Numbered from the stretch's first letter, positions 26,064 to 36,119 are shown. The stretch: 64,000 nucleotides of DNA from DAOUET01 sp034430155 (GCA_034430155.1 DAOUET010000122.1:12131-76130), one strand, 5' to 3'. Program-made: numbers and translations. The notes: generated by a model not told the origin, from the sequence alone.

Positions 26064-27256
26064 AAATAATCCTGCAACCTTCGGATCCGTTCACCTACTT
26101 CGATCAGAGTCTCTTCCCGTTTGGCAAAGTTTAGCCGGATGAGGTGGTTCATGGGTTCACGGAAAAAACTGGAACCCGGCACCGCCGCGACGCCTATTTC
26201 TCTGGTCATCCAGTAGCAAAACTCGCTATCAGTTGAAAATATGGAGGGCATCTCCGAGTCCGGCTTAAACCGCCCGGTGATGAAAGGCGTGATGTCGATG
26301 AGCACATAATAAGCACCTTCAGGCCGGTTGTAGTCCAAACCCGATTTTTCCAGGTAATCCAGGAAGATCTGACGGCGATGAGTGTAGTCCGCCTGTAATT
26401 GTTGGTAGTAGGAATCGGGGAAACCCAAAGCTGTCACAGCTGCCTCTTGCAGGGGGGCCGGTGCTCCCACCGTCAGGAAGTCATGCACTTTGCGAATAGC
26501 TTCGCTGATCTGTGCAGAAGCGATCACGTAACCCAGCCGCCAACCGGTGATGGCGTAAGTCTTCGACAGGGAGCTACAGGAAATGGTGCGGGCGAACATG
26601 CCCGGCAAACTGGCAATATAAGTATGGTGGTTGGGGGCGTACACAATGTGTTCGTAAACCTCGTCGGTGATCACAAATGCGTCATACTCAATTGCCAAGT
26701 CGGCGATGGTACGCAATTCTTCCCGGCTAAATACCCTCCCGCTTGGATTGGAGGGGTTGCACAGTACCAGGGCTTTTACGCCTTCTTGGAAGGCCTGCCG
26801 TAGTTCGTAGGTATCAAAAACGTATTCTGGAGGGTGGAGCGGCACGAATACCGGATCAGCCCCGGAGAGAATGGTATCCGCGCCGTAATTCTCATAGAAT
26901 GGGGAAAAGATGATCACTTTTTCGCCAGGATTGCAAACGCTCAGCAGCGCGCACATCATCGCTTCGGTGCTGCCACAGGTAACAGTGATATGCGCTTCGG
27001 GGTCTATCTCCAAATCCATAAAGTGGGTCTGCTTCCTGGCAAGGGCCTGGCGGAAACGCGGCGACCCCCAGGTGATGGTGTACTGGTTATAGCCTTCCCG
27101 TAAAGCGCGTTCAGCAGCAGCCAACAGCTCTGCGGGTGGGTCGAAATCCGGATAACCCTGAGAGAGGTTGATCGCCCCGTATTGTTCAGCGACCCTGGTC
27201 ATCTCCCGGATGACCGATTCGGTGAAGTGTCTTAATCGAGAAGCGCTCTTAGCCAT
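26060..27256 (-). CDS. Class I/II aminotransferase (aspartate/kynurenine type)
   Basis: 398 residues. PLP-dependent fold-type I enzyme. It opens with NLSQGYPDFDPP. The CNPSNPSGRVF motif, DEVYEHIVY and the Schiff-base lysine in SSLSKTYAITGWRLGYV follow, with the final Arg in LIRLNFAKR. The pattern fits the group containing kynurenine and methionine aminotransferases (YbdL-like). The preferred amino acid is not decided. The stop overlaps the start of the next lipoprotein gene, though a functional link is not obvious. Confidence 0.9.
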   Translation of the reverse strand: MAKSASRLRHFTESVIREMTRVAEQYGAINLSQGYPDFDPPAELLAAAERALREGYNQYTITWGSPRFRQALARKQTHFMDLEIDPEAHITVTCGSTEAMMCALLSVCNPGEKVIIFSPFYENYGADTILSGADPVFVPLHPPEYVFDTYELRQAFQEGVKALVLCNPSNPSGRVFSREELRTIADLAIEYDAFVITDEVYEHIVYAPNHHTYIASLPGMFARTISCSSLSKTYAITGWRLGYVIASAQISEAIRKVHDFLTVGAPAPLQEAAVTALGFPDSYYQQLQADYTHRRQIFLDYLEKSGLDYNRPEGAYYVLIDITPFITGRFKPDSEMPSIFSTDSEFCYWMTREIGVAAVPGSSFFREPMNHLIRLNFAKREETLIEVGERIRRLQDYL

Positions 27257-27283
27257 CAGCCAGTTCTACACCATTTCACCTAT

Positions 27284-28882
27284 TTACGGCGTAAACGTGC
27301 GGTAGTAATTGCATTCAGAGAGATTCGCCCGCAAGGCTTGCCCATCGATGACTGCCTCGAAGCGCACGCGCTCCGGCGACAGCTGCTCGACGCCCACGCG
27401 AAAAGCGCCGTCTCCCTGGGGGACCAGTTGAAACTCCTCGCCCGAAGGCCAAATGAGCATTAAAACGCCTTTGCGCGCCACGACTCGAAAGTTGGAATAC
27501 CAGGGGTTGTGGCAGCGATAGTGCCCTATAAAAGCCTGCCAATCGACGGGATTGTCAAAAGTGGTCGCACCGGTATATTTATCGTTGACGTACCAATGGG
27601 GACCATGAAAAACTTCAACGATTTGATCATTTTCGGTGCCGAATTGCAGCAGGTAGCGCTCAAAATCGGGGTGGTCGACGTAAAAAGAATGTAGACCGCG
27701 TTGCTCTAATGGGATGCGGGCATCCTTATGGTGCAAAACCAGTTTGCCGCCCTTGGCGAGGAAGGTTAACTTTTTCCCCCCTGACCTGAATACCCCCGCG
27801 TATGTTTCCGCCTTTCCGATTTGAACGGCGTTGCTACTTGGGGACAGGGAAGGTAGCGCTTTATCGAATATAGCGCTCCGCAGGCATTTGAGGGCGTAAT
27901 CGGCTACCTCGAAAGTCTCTCCAGGTGCGTTCGCCAGCACGATGACACCAAACCCATTGTCCATATCAGCCAGCATGGTCGAGAAATAACCGACCATGCC
28001 GCCGCCATGACTGATGTGCGCATATCCGTCTATCTCACTTATGGTTAACCCGTAACCGTATTGGTGCCCCTCCCAGGCAGCAGTCAGCGGTTGCGACATA
28101 AGTTTGAAGCCTTCTTTTGATAACACGCCGGGTTGCCCGCTATTTAGCAGCATACGTACATATTTAGCCATATCCTCTGCGTTAGAAGCGATGCAGCCAT
28201 CCGCCGTATTAGTTTCGAGCCAGGTGGCCGGAGCGAGGGGGTGGTTAGGGTTTTCGGGCCGGTCGTCATAAAAGCTTTGGTATCCAACGGCCAGCCTTTT
28301 GCGGGTCTCGTGAGAAATTATTGGGTCGGTCGCCCCCATACCGAGGGGGATTAAGATGCGGCTCCGGATGATCTCCTCATAAGTCTGCCCCAGCAGGTCT
28401 TCTAGGATAACGCCCAGAGCTTTATAGCCTGTATTGGAATAGTGAAAGCGGGCGCCGGCGGGGGCCGCGCTGGTCTGGCGCAACGCCAGAACCTCGTATC
28501 TGGCCTCTCCCGTGAAGTCCATGCCGTTGATCAATCCGGATGTGTGGCTGAGCAAATGGTGAATTGTGATCGGCTCTCCGCTTGACTGCACCTCGAGCCA
28601 AGGAAGATAGCGGGTGACCGGAGAAAACAAGTCCAGCTGGCCAGCTTCGTACATCTGCATTACCACAATGCTGGTAAAGGACTTGCTGATCGATCCGATT
28701 TCAAACAACGATGCGGGTGCCAGTGGTGTTTTAGCGGCCATATCTGCGTAGCCATAGGTTTTCACGCTCAGAAGGTCTTGGCGCCCGGTTAGGCCCACGG
28801 ACAGCCCGGCAGTATGGGCAGATCTCATATGCTTGTCGATGAAAGCATCCAATTGCGTCAAAGCAGAGTCAAAATCGGTCAT
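27284..28882 (-). CDS. Class C beta-lactamase-family serine hydrolase
   Basis: 532 residues with no signal peptide. The AmpC/PBP4* fold occupies about 15-345, with S-x-x-K as SISKSF (near residue 66), Y-x-N as YSNTGY (near 148) and H-x-G as HISHGGGMVG (near 290). A C-terminal beta-rich DUF3471-like lipocalin domain spans about 360-530. Related proteins are esterases or D-amino-acid peptidases. The absence of an export signal suggests a cytoplasmic role. It lies in a run of minus-strand genes with short gaps. Confidence 0.87.
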   Translation of the reverse strand: MTDFDSALTQLDAFIDKHMRSAHTAGLSVGLTGRQDLLSVKTYGYADMAAKTPLAPASLFEIGSISKSFTSIVVMQMYEAGQLDLFSPVTRYLPWLEVQSSGEPITIHHLLSHTSGLINGMDFTGEARYEVLALRQTSAAPAGARFHYSNTGYKALGVILEDLLGQTYEEIIRSRILIPLGMGATDPIISHETRKRLAVGYQSFYDDRPENPNHPLAPATWLETNTADGCIASNAEDMAKYVRMLLNSGQPGVLSKEGFKLMSQPLTAAWEGHQYGYGLTISEIDGYAHISHGGGMVGYFSTMLADMDNGFGVIVLANAPGETFEVADYALKCLRSAIFDKALPSLSPSSNAVQIGKAETYAGVFRSGGKKLTFLAKGGKLVLHHKDARIPLEQRGLHSFYVDHPDFERYLLQFGTENDQIVEVFHGPHWYVNDKYTGATTFDNPVDWQAFIGHYRCHNPWYSNFRVVARKGVLMLIWPSGEEFQLVPQGDGAFRVGVEQLSPERVRFEAVIDGQALRANLSECNYYRTFTP

Positions 28883-28950
28883 AAGAACTACGGGAGGGGT
28901 GTTTGAGGTTTGGTAAGGATTTATCTAGGGGAATTAAGAATTTGAGACGA

Positions 28951-31011
28951 TCAATCTGCCGGCTTTCCTTCCATCTCGGCGCGCACAGCCCGGTATAAAT
29001 TCTCGGCTTTGAGTTCATTTAGAGTATAACAGGGAGATTGGAGGTGTTCCGCCAGGGCCTGGGCCAGGCCTTGATCGAAGGCGGTATGTTCCATATTGAT
29101 CACCACACAACGCATATTTTCATCGGCAATCATATTGGCGATGCGGTGGGCTTCTTCTTGGGGGGGTAACCCGCTCATGGAAACGTTCCCTGCTCCGTCA
29201 GTGAGCAGGATGAGCAGAGGCATCACATCTGGGTGTAAAAGTATCTCCTGGTGGATGATCTGGTAAGCCAGGTACAGACCGGCTGACAAGGGCGTCTTAC
29301 CACCGACAGGGATATCAGCCAGGGCTCGCCGGGCCAATTGAATCGAATTTGTCGGTGGCAGCACTAGGGTTGCGCGATCTTTTTGAAAGACAGCCAGGCC
29401 CGTGCGATCGCGCCTTTGGTAAGCATCCGTAAGCAGGGAAAGGATCGCCCCCTTGGTGGCGGACATACGTTCAGCCACTGCCATAGACCAGGAGGCGTCA
29501 ACCAGAAAAAGCACCAGATTGGCGGTTTTCTTGACCCGTACTTTGCGCTGGAAGTCGCTGGGCCGGATGGCAAACGCCACCCGTTTGCGTAGATCGTGTC
29601 GTTGTTTCTGGTAAGGGGCTGCCGCCCGCAAGGTGGCATCAAAGGCTAAATCATCGGTTTTGCCTTTGGCTGGCCGTGCTTGGATATAGCGACCGCGCTT
29701 GCGCTCGGTGTAACTTTGGGAACGTCGCCCGGCTTTCTTACGCGTCAGCCTATCGAGCGGGTTATACAGTTTGCGCGGGGTAAAGGAGCTGCCGATTTTT
29801 ACTTTATCGCCGCCCTGCCACCATTGGGAAGTCCCGGCGTCGAAAACGCATTGGAGGGCGGGATTCACAGGTCCCTGGCTCGGATCAGATTCCTCTGCCT
29901 CTATCTCCTGGGGGGAACCTTTTTTTTTATGTCTCGTTTCCTGCTCTTCCTTGACCGGCTGTGGTTCTCCCGCGGAGGAGGTCTCGCCCTGAAGCTGTTC
30001 GATGCGATCTTGCAACTCATTAATGCTGATTTCAGCTTGTTGGAAAGGACCACGCCGGATCCTGTGGGGCAATGCCAGCTCTGCCGCCAGGGCGATATCG
30101 CGTTCGTTGATAGCCGTGCGGCCTTCGAAGGCCGCATGGGCTCGAGCTGTTTTTAAGATCACCAAATCGCCCCGGTGTCCATCCACATTGAGAGCCGCGG
30201 TGAGCGAGGCGATCGACAACAGATCGCGTGTGGTGTAGGTAACCTGATCTAAGAGCTCACGCGCCCGCTCGATGTTTTGGGAGAGATCTTCCTCCTTAGG
30301 CAACCATTGCTGGCGGAATCCCTCCGGGTCATATTCAAAGGCCAGGTTTCGTTCCATGATCAGTACCCGCTCTCGTGCCTCACGGATGCCGTGAATCTCA
30401 ACCGATAGCGCAAAGCGGTCTAGCAGCTGCGGACGTAGGTCACCTTCCTCGGGATTCATGGTTCCCACCAGGATAAAACGGGCGGGATGGGAAAACGATA
30501 TGCTTTCCCGTTCCACGATGTTCATTCCCATCGCAGCCGAGTCGAGTAAAAGATCGACGACGTGATCGTCCAGAAGATTGACTTCGTCGATATAGAGTAA
30601 ACCGCGGTTGGCTGCTGCCAGCACGCCGGCCTCGAAATGGCGCTCCCCTTTTTGAATGGCTTTCTCGATGTCCAAGGTTCCGACCACGCGGTCTTCAGTG
30701 GCCGAGACCGGCAGGTTTACGAATGAAGTAGGCCGTAATTCTACCGGCAAAGGTCCTTCTTTTGCGGCTCGTTCCCGGCATTCTGTGCACCAGGTAGTCG
30801 GGCGGTCTGGGTCACAACCAAAGCGGCAGTCTTTAACCACCCTTACGTGTGGTAGCAGAGCGGCTAATGCTCGCGCCGCAGTTGACTTGGCTGTGCCGCG
30901 CTCGCCGCGTATCAATACGCCGCCAATGCGAGGCGCGACTGCGTTCAAGATCAGGGCGCGCTTCATGCGTTCTTGGCCCACAATTGCTGTAAAGGGATAA
31001 ATCGGGGGCAT
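28951..31011 (-). CDS. Fused chelatase-type AAA+/VWA protein (ChlI-ChlD-like)
   Basis: 686 residues. The AAA+ part (about 1-340) has Walker A GERGTAKST, Walker B LLYIDEVNLL and a Cys-rich insert CRFGCDPDRPTTWCTEC that may bind metal, as in the putative cobaltochelatases of actinobacteria. A charged linker (about 345-430) leads to a VWA domain (about 490-680) with an intact MIDAS D-x-S-x-S (VDASWSM). Such fusions supply the motor for metal insertion into tetrapyrroles; no other tetrapyrrole gene is near. Cobalt versus magnesium cannot be told. A TATAAT (complement of 31031-31036) and GAGGTTAAGG precede the ATG; the gene diverges from the S1 gene. Confidence 0.87.
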   Translation of the reverse strand: MPPIYPFTAIVGQERMKRALILNAVAPRIGGVLIRGERGTAKSTAARALAALLPHVRVVKDCRFGCDPDRPTTWCTECRERAAKEGPLPVELRPTSFVNLPVSATEDRVVGTLDIEKAIQKGERHFEAGVLAAANRGLLYIDEVNLLDDHVVDLLLDSAAMGMNIVERESISFSHPARFILVGTMNPEEGDLRPQLLDRFALSVEIHGIREARERVLIMERNLAFEYDPEGFRQQWLPKEEDLSQNIERARELLDQVTYTTRDLLSIASLTAALNVDGHRGDLVILKTARAHAAFEGRTAINERDIALAAELALPHRIRRGPFQQAEISINELQDRIEQLQGETSSAGEPQPVKEEQETRHKKKGSPQEIEAEESDPSQGPVNPALQCVFDAGTSQWWQGGDKVKIGSSFTPRKLYNPLDRLTRKKAGRRSQSYTERKRGRYIQARPAKGKTDDLAFDATLRAAAPYQKQRHDLRKRVAFAIRPSDFQRKVRVKKTANLVLFLVDASWSMAVAERMSATKGAILSLLTDAYQRRDRTGLAVFQKDRATLVLPPTNSIQLARRALADIPVGGKTPLSAGLYLAYQIIHQEILLHPDVMPLLILLTDGAGNVSMSGLPPQEEAHRIANMIADENMRCVVINMEHTAFDQGLAQALAEHLQSPCYTLNELKAENLYRAVRAEMEGKPAD

Positions 31012-31081
31012 GCCTTAACCTCTTCGTTCTGATTATAACCGAGACCCAATCTTATCGGGTGTATGTCTCTTCTGTGGCAAA

Positions 31082-31133
31082 TTCTCCCCAGACTAGGGGT
31101 AGTTGGCAAACTCGCCCCCAATCTGACTTGCAC
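31082..31133 (+). promoter_or_regulatory. 52-nt conserved upstream element, copy 1 (S1 gene)
   Basis: Matches the element at 48649-48700 (opposite strand) at 43 of 52 positions without gaps. It contains CCCCAGACTAGGGG (31086-31099) and a second half-motif CCCCAATCTGAC (31116-31127). It ends 18 bp before the -35 box of the S1 promoter. Confidence 0.75.
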
Positions 31134-31151
31134 ACAATCTTATCATAAAGG

Positions 31152-31180
31152 TTGCCAAGATATATTTCTCGATTTATAAT
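31152..31180 (+). promoter_or_regulatory. Sigma-70-type promoter of the S1-domain gene
   Basis: TTGCCA (31152-31157), 17-nt spacer, TATAAT (31175-31180). Transcription should start near 31187, leaving about 30 nt of leader with GGAG before the ATG at 31218. This excludes the in-frame TTG at 31152 as a start codon. Confidence 0.8.
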
Positions 31181-31217
31181 GTATGGACATTTCAAAATAG
31201 CCGGAGTAATTTATCAA

Positions 31218-33008
31218 ATGGATCAGGATGATATCCTTATTGGGCAGGAGGCTTCACCGGAGGAGAAACAAACAGTTGAAGTAAATACTCAAGTGCAGAC
31301 TTCAGAAACGCGCCCATCTATGGATTCGCTGCTTAAAGAGGAAGGTTTGAGCTTAGATTTCCCACAGCAAGGCGAAACTCGAACGGGGGTCATTGCCAGT
31401 ATCGGCGAAAATGAAGTTCTAGTGAGTATAGGAACGAAATCAGAAGGCATTATCCCCTTGCGTGAACTGGATCAGCTTACTGCTGACGAACGGGAAAAGT
31501 TCGCGATCGGCAGGGAAATACCGGTTTATGTGGTTATCCCTGAAGATTCAAATGGGAACGTGCAGCTTTCTTATACGCGCGCCATCGAAGAACAAGATTG
31601 GCAACGCGCCGAGGCTTTGTTGGAATCGGGCGACAATTTCGAAGGAGAGATTATTGGCTTCAACAAAGGGGGGTTGCTTGTGCCGCTGGGACATCTGCGC
31701 GGTTTTGTCCCAGGATCCCAGGTGAGTGTCCTGCGCCGGACCGACGCCACTGGCAGTACACCTGAACAGCGTTGGGGGGATATGGTCGACGAGACCATCA
31801 CGGCGCGGGTGATTGAAGTTGACCGTGAACGGCGTCGATTGATCCTCTCCGAGAGAGCCGCCTTGCAAGAAACGCGCGAATCTTTGAAGGAACGGTTGCT
31901 GGAAGAATTGGAAGAAGGGGATGTGCGCACTGGGCGGGTCACAAGTCTGGCTAATTTTGGCGCTTTCGTCAATATTGATGGCGCGGATGGCTTGGTACAC
32001 CTCTCTGAACTTTCCTGGGAACGTATTGATCATCCTAGAGAAGTCCTCATGGTCGGTCAGGAAGTAGAGGTCAAAGTCATTGGCGTAGACCACGAACGAA
32101 AACGCATTGGGTTATCCCTCCGGCAACTTCAACCTGACCCATGGCTTAAGAAAGTTGAAAATATTAAGGAGGGGCAGTTAGTAGAGGGGACCATTACTCA
32201 CCTTACCAAGTTTGGGGCTTTTGCCAAGGTGGGTGAAGATCTGGAAGGTCTTATCCATATATCCGAACTAAGCGATCAACGCATCGCTCATCCCAAAGAA
32301 GTTGTACATGAAGGAGACGTGGTTACGCTGCGAGTCATAAAGATAGAGCCCGAACGCCATCGCATTGGTTTAAGCGTACGCAAGGTCGACTCGCCTGCCT
32401 ACACGGATCTGGACTGGAAGACCACCTTAGCTGATATTGTAGAAGAAACCCACGAAGGACCTGAAGGAAAGCTGGCAGAAGCCCTAGGGCAGGTTGTTCA
32501 GGCTGAAGTCGGAGGATCTTCCGCCGATATCGAGATTGCCCCTGAAGCCACTGCAGCACAGGCTGCCGAAGGTGGACAGGAACCACCCGTAGAGTACCTA
32601 GATACTGAGGGGCTCCCATCAGAACCGACTGAAACCCCGGAACCAGCAATCCAGGCGCCCGAGGTAGAAGAACCTACAGCCCAAACTGGAGAGGTAGAAG
32701 AACCCTTAGCGGAGGAGCCCGAGGCCCAAGAGTCCGTGCCTGAAGCGCCTGATACGGAGGTATCTGCCTCACAGACACCTGAGGTAGAAGAACCCTTAGC
32801 GGAGGAGCCTGAGGCCCAAGAGTCCGTGCCGGAAGCGCCTGATACGGAGGTATCTGCCTCGCAGACATCTGAGGCAGAAGAACCCGCAGCAGAGACTCCA
32901 GCGGCGGAAGAGATTGTTGCAGAGATGTCTGATCTGGAAGAAGAGCAAAAGGAACAGGTAGAACCGCAAGATATACCCTCTCCGCCAGGTTCAAATCATA
33001 AGAACTAG
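31218..33008 (+). CDS. rpsA: S1-domain RNA-binding protein (ribosomal protein S1-like)
   Basis: 596 residues. Four S1 domains lie at about 53-125, 137-212, 233-305 and 318-392; the last two are most canonical (FGAFVNIDGADGLVHLSELS and FGAFAKVGEDLEGLIHISEL). The rest (about 400-596) is a highly acidic Glu/Pro/Ala tail with two 30-residue repeats. Four domains fit the short S1 proteins of Gram-positive-like lineages, which bind mRNA and may aid translation. The start is set by the promoter just upstream. It diverges from the chelatase gene and shares a 52-nt upstream element with the FHA gene. A strong terminator follows. Confidence 0.88.
   Translation: MDQDDILIGQEASPEEKQTVEVNTQVQTSETRPSMDSLLKEEGLSLDFPQQGETRTGVIASIGENEVLVSIGTKSEGIIPLRELDQLTADEREKFAIGREIPVYVVIPEDSNGNVQLSYTRAIEEQDWQRAEALLESGDNFEGEIIGFNKGGLLVPLGHLRGFVPGSQVSVLRRTDATGSTPEQRWGDMVDETITARVIEVDRERRRLILSERAALQETRESLKERLLEELEEGDVRTGRVTSLANFGAFVNIDGADGLVHLSELSWERIDHPREVLMVGQEVEVKVIGVDHERKRIGLSLRQLQPDPWLKKVENIKEGQLVEGTITHLTKFGAFAKVGEDLEGLIHISELSDQRIAHPKEVVHEGDVVTLRVIKIEPERHRIGLSVRKVDSPAYTDLDWKTTLADIVEETHEGPEGKLAEALGQVVQAEVGGSSADIEIAPEATAAQAAEGGQEPPVEYLDTEGLPSEPTETPEPAIQAPEVEEPTAQTGEVEEPLAEEPEAQESVPEAPDTEVSASQTPEVEEPLAEEPEAQESVPEAPDTEVSASQTSEAEEPAAETPAAEEIVAEMSDLEEEQKEQVEPQDIPSPPGSNHKN
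32691..32870 (+). repeat. 90-bp in-frame tandem repeat in the S1 acidic tail
   Basis: Two units (32691-32780 and 32781-32870) differ at only 4 of 90 positions and each encode 30 residues rich in Glu, Pro and Ala. A partial unit precedes (32661) and a degraded one follows (32871). The near identity points to recent duplication, so the length probably varies between strains. Confidence 0.85.
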
Positions 33009-33424
33009 GCTGGTGAAAACTGGAGCGCACCACCTAATGGTGCGCTTTTTCTTTTTAATAGAGGCGAACTCCCCTTAAAAAAGGTCATTAAAGTAAGCGT
33101 GACCGGTTTCCCACTTGCTGGTTTAGGCGATCCTGCTATCCACGCGGCTGCATAAGAAGTGCTCCGGCGCAGGCCCAGCTACTCAGCACCCCTTGCCGGG
33201 CTCTTTTCAGGCAGCTCAATCAAAATTTCGGCGAGAGGCGTTCATCTTAAGGCTGATTCTAAGAATTTTATTAACTTAGCGTACTTTGGACATAAAATGG
33301 CATGGGCTTTGATCAATCTCTGGTAGAATACGATTGGACAAGCTATCTCATAATCAATGGCTCACACCGCTCCACAGCGGCTGCAGGCACTTGTGTTATG
33401 TAGCAATCGTTTAGGAGGTACACT
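33009..33424. other. Non-coding gap between the S1 gene and clpC
   Basis: About 415 bases. It begins with the S1 terminator. No gene is seen. An extended -10-like TGGTAGAAT at 33321-33329 is the best promoter candidate for clpC; no CtsR, CIRCE or other heat-shock operator was recognised. Confidence 0.5.
33025..33056 (+). terminator. Intrinsic terminator of the S1 gene
   Basis: Stem GCGCACCA / TGGTGCGC with a 5-nt loop, followed by TTTTTCTTTTT, 16 nt after the stop codon. Confidence 0.9.
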
Positions 33425-35908
33425 TTGTCTAGCATGGAGCGTTTTACCCAAAGGGCGCGTAGAGTGCTCAGCCTAGCTCACCAGGAAGCAGAGCGTATGC
33501 GCCATAATTACATAGGAACAGAACATCTTCTCTTGGGGTTGATCCGTGAAGAAGGTGGTGTTGCAGGACGTGTCTTGCGAGAATTAGGCCTGGAAGGTGA
33601 TCGCGTCCAGGAAATTGTGGAACGGTTGACCGGGACAGGAACTTACCAAGGAGGCAAACTAGATCTCTCACCAGGGACACAGCAGGTGCTTGAATACGCA
33701 GTCGAAGAGGCGCGTCGCATGGGGCACCATTATATTGGCACCGAGCACATCCTGCTTGGCTTGGTGCGTCACGGTGAAGGCGTGGCGATTGATGTTTTAC
33801 GCAAGCTGGGCGTAACTCCTGAACAAATCCGACGACAGACGCGCCGTGTGCTCCAAGAGGCGAGCACATCTCAACGGGGTTCTGTGGAGCGAAAATCTTC
33901 ACAGGAAAAACCGCGTCCAAAGACCCCGATGGTTGACCAGTTAGCGGTGGATTTAACCGGGTTAGCTGAAGAAAACAAACTCGATCCGGTCATCGGTCGC
34001 CAAATGGAGATCGAACGGGTCATCCAGATCCTGGCCAGGCGTACAAAAAACAACCCTGCCTTGATTGGTGAACCCGGTGTTGGTAAAACGGCAATTGTCG
34101 AGGGCTTAACCCAACGTATTGTGGAGGGAGATGTCCCTGCACTGCTCTTAGATAAACGTGTCTTGCAGCTGGACGTTGGCTCGCTGGTAGCTGGAACGAT
34201 GTATCGCGGCCAATTTGAAGAACGCCTCAAACGTGTTATTGACGAGCTGAAGGCTTCAGGTGCTATCCTGTTTATCGATGAGGTTCACATGCTGGTAGGG
34301 GCTGGCGCGGCTGGCTCCTCGGTAGATGCCGCCAATATATTAAAGCCGGCGCTTTCGCGTGGAGAACTTCAGGTAATTGGCGCTACCACGATGGACGAGT
34401 ATCGCAAATATATTGAGAGCGATGCTGCTCTGGAACGCCGTTTTCAGCCTATTATTGTAGATGAACCCACCATAGATGAGACCATCGATATCTTACGGGG
34501 TGTGCGCATGGCATATGAAGAACATCACCGCTTGACGATTACTGATGAAGCGCTCGACGCGGCGGCTCATCTGTCTGCCCGCTATGTCACCGAGCGTTTC
34601 TTGCCGGACAAGGCCATTGATCTGATTGATGAATCTTCTTCACGGGTGCGTATGTACAAAAGCCCTGCCGCTAAAACTGCCAAAGATCTAATCCGGCAGT
34701 TGCGGGAGATCCGCCATAACCATAATATCGCTTTAGAAGATGGGCGTTATGAGGACGCTCAAGAGATCCTGGAGCGCCAGGAGGGATTAGAACGGCAGTT
34801 AGAGCGTTTACGCACTGGCTGGGATCGCAGCGAAAGCCCGGTGGTGACCGCAGATGACATTGCCGAATTGGTTTCCATGTGGACTGGCGTGCCGGTTATG
34901 CAAATCGCTCAGGAAGAATCCCAACGCTTGCTGCACATGGAGGATGAGCTGCGGATGCACATTGTCGGCCAGGAGGAGGCCATTGAGGCCATCTCCAAGG
35001 CCGTCCGCCGGGCGCGTGCCGGTCTTAAAGATCCTCGCCGGCCGATTGGGTCCTTTATCTTCCTAGGTCCAACGGGTGTGGGCAAAACCGAGCTTACCAA
35101 AGCACTGGCGCGCTTCCTGTTTGGCAGTGAAGAAGCCCTCGTGCAGCTCGATATGTCAGAATTCATGGAACGCCACTCCGTTAGCCGTCTGGTAGGGGCG
35201 CCCCCAGGATATGTCGGGTATGAAGATGCCGGACAGCTCACTGAAGCTTTACGGCGGCGTCCGTATTCGATCGTGGTCTTCGACGAAGTCGAGAAAGCTC
35301 ATCCGGAAGCTCATAACATGCTCTTGCAGATCATGGAAGAGGGTCATCTATCCGATGCTCGTGGTCGCAAGGTGGATTTTCGAAACGCCTTGATCGTGAT
35401 GACCTCCAACGTGGGCGCGGAGATGATCAAACGCCAATCCACCCTCGGATTCGACCTGCCGCGTGATCAGCAATTGGAAGACCGCTTGGCATACGATGAA
35501 ATGCGCAAGAAGCTGATGGATGCTTTGAAGCGCGTCTTCCGTCCCGAATTTATCAACCGGGTTGATTCAGTAATTGTTTTCCGCTCTTTGAAGAGAGAGG
35601 ATATCGAGAAAATCGTCCAATTGGAATTGGACAAGGTTGCGGAACGTCTGGAGGAGCACGATATCGTACTCAAGGCAACCCCTCAAGCGCTAACGACGCT
35701 GGCTGATTTAGGTTATGACCCAGATATGGGCGCCCGGCCGCTGAAGCGGGTTATCCAACAGAAAGTGGAGGATACCCTTTCGGATGCTTTGTTGGCGGGA
35801 GAATTTGAGGATGGTGATACAATCCTCGTGGATGTAGAAGATGAAAAGATAATCCTGCGGCGGGGTGAGGCCGAACCTGCTGAAGAAGAAGTCTTAGCTG
35901 CCGGCTAA
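33425..35908 (+). CDS. clpC: ClpC-type AAA+ unfoldase
   Basis: 827 residues. Two Clp-N repeats (about 1-145, each with NYIGTEHLLLGL / HYIGTEHILLGL) are followed by AAA+ domain 1 with GEPGVGKT near 217 and a UVR-like middle segment (about 425-465). AAA+ domain 2 has GPTGVGKT near 547 and a C-terminal LGF-type loop (STLGFDL) characteristic of partners of ClpP. It unfolds proteins for ClpP and may aid stress survival. The start is TTG: AGGAGG (33413-33418) lies 6 nt before it, whereas the ATG at 33434 would be 15 nt away. No mcsA, mcsB, ctsR or clpP is adjacent. Confidence 0.94.
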   Translation: MSSMERFTQRARRVLSLAHQEAERMRHNYIGTEHLLLGLIREEGGVAGRVLRELGLEGDRVQEIVERLTGTGTYQGGKLDLSPGTQQVLEYAVEEARRMGHHYIGTEHILLGLVRHGEGVAIDVLRKLGVTPEQIRRQTRRVLQEASTSQRGSVERKSSQEKPRPKTPMVDQLAVDLTGLAEENKLDPVIGRQMEIERVIQILARRTKNNPALIGEPGVGKTAIVEGLTQRIVEGDVPALLLDKRVLQLDVGSLVAGTMYRGQFEERLKRVIDELKASGAILFIDEVHMLVGAGAAGSSVDAANILKPALSRGELQVIGATTMDEYRKYIESDAALERRFQPIIVDEPTIDETIDILRGVRMAYEEHHRLTITDEALDAAAHLSARYVTERFLPDKAIDLIDESSSRVRMYKSPAAKTAKDLIRQLREIRHNHNIALEDGRYEDAQEILERQEGLERQLERLRTGWDRSESPVVTADDIAELVSMWTGVPVMQIAQEESQRLLHMEDELRMHIVGQEEAIEAISKAVRRARAGLKDPRRPIGSFIFLGPTGVGKTELTKALARFLFGSEEALVQLDMSEFMERHSVSRLVGAPPGYVGYEDAGQLTEALRRRPYSIVVFDEVEKAHPEAHNMLLQIMEEGHLSDARGRKVDFRNALIVMTSNVGAEMIKRQSTLGFDLPRDQQLEDRLAYDEMRKKLMDALKRVFRPEFINRVDSVIVFRSLKREDIEKIVQLELDKVAERLEEHDIVLKATPQALTTLADLGYDPDMGARPLKRVIQQKVEDTLSDALLAGEFEDGDTILVDVEDEKIILRRGEAEPAEEEVLAAG

Positions 35909-35939
35909 AGTTACTTTTGTATTCAAATCGGAGAACGCC

Positions 35940-36008
35940 GAGGCGGGATCTGCCGCCTCTGAATGTAGGTAGAGAAGTGATTGGCGAGCACAGGTTGCTC
36001 GCCATTTT
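35940..36008 (+). terminator. Double hairpin terminator after clpC
   Basis: First hairpin GAGGCGG / CCGCCTC (35940-35959), then TGGCGAGCA / TGCTCGCCA (35982-36004) followed by TTTTCT. The second is extended by outer AGGTAGA / TCTACCT pairing. Confidence 0.7.
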
Positions 36009-36119
36009 CTATCTACCTCTCTTTATAATGAAAGAGTGCCTTTCTTACTATCCCTAACATTTTGGTTTAGCCCACAATTTGCCGGTAAACCAAGAGGTGT
36101 TCAAATTATAATAAGACCT

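Noticed and set aside
31152..31217. In-frame TTG and ATG codons that would extend the S1 protein by 22 or 13 residues
   Set aside because: The TTG is the -35 box and the ATG at 31179 overlaps the -10 of a consensus promoter, so both precede the transcription start.
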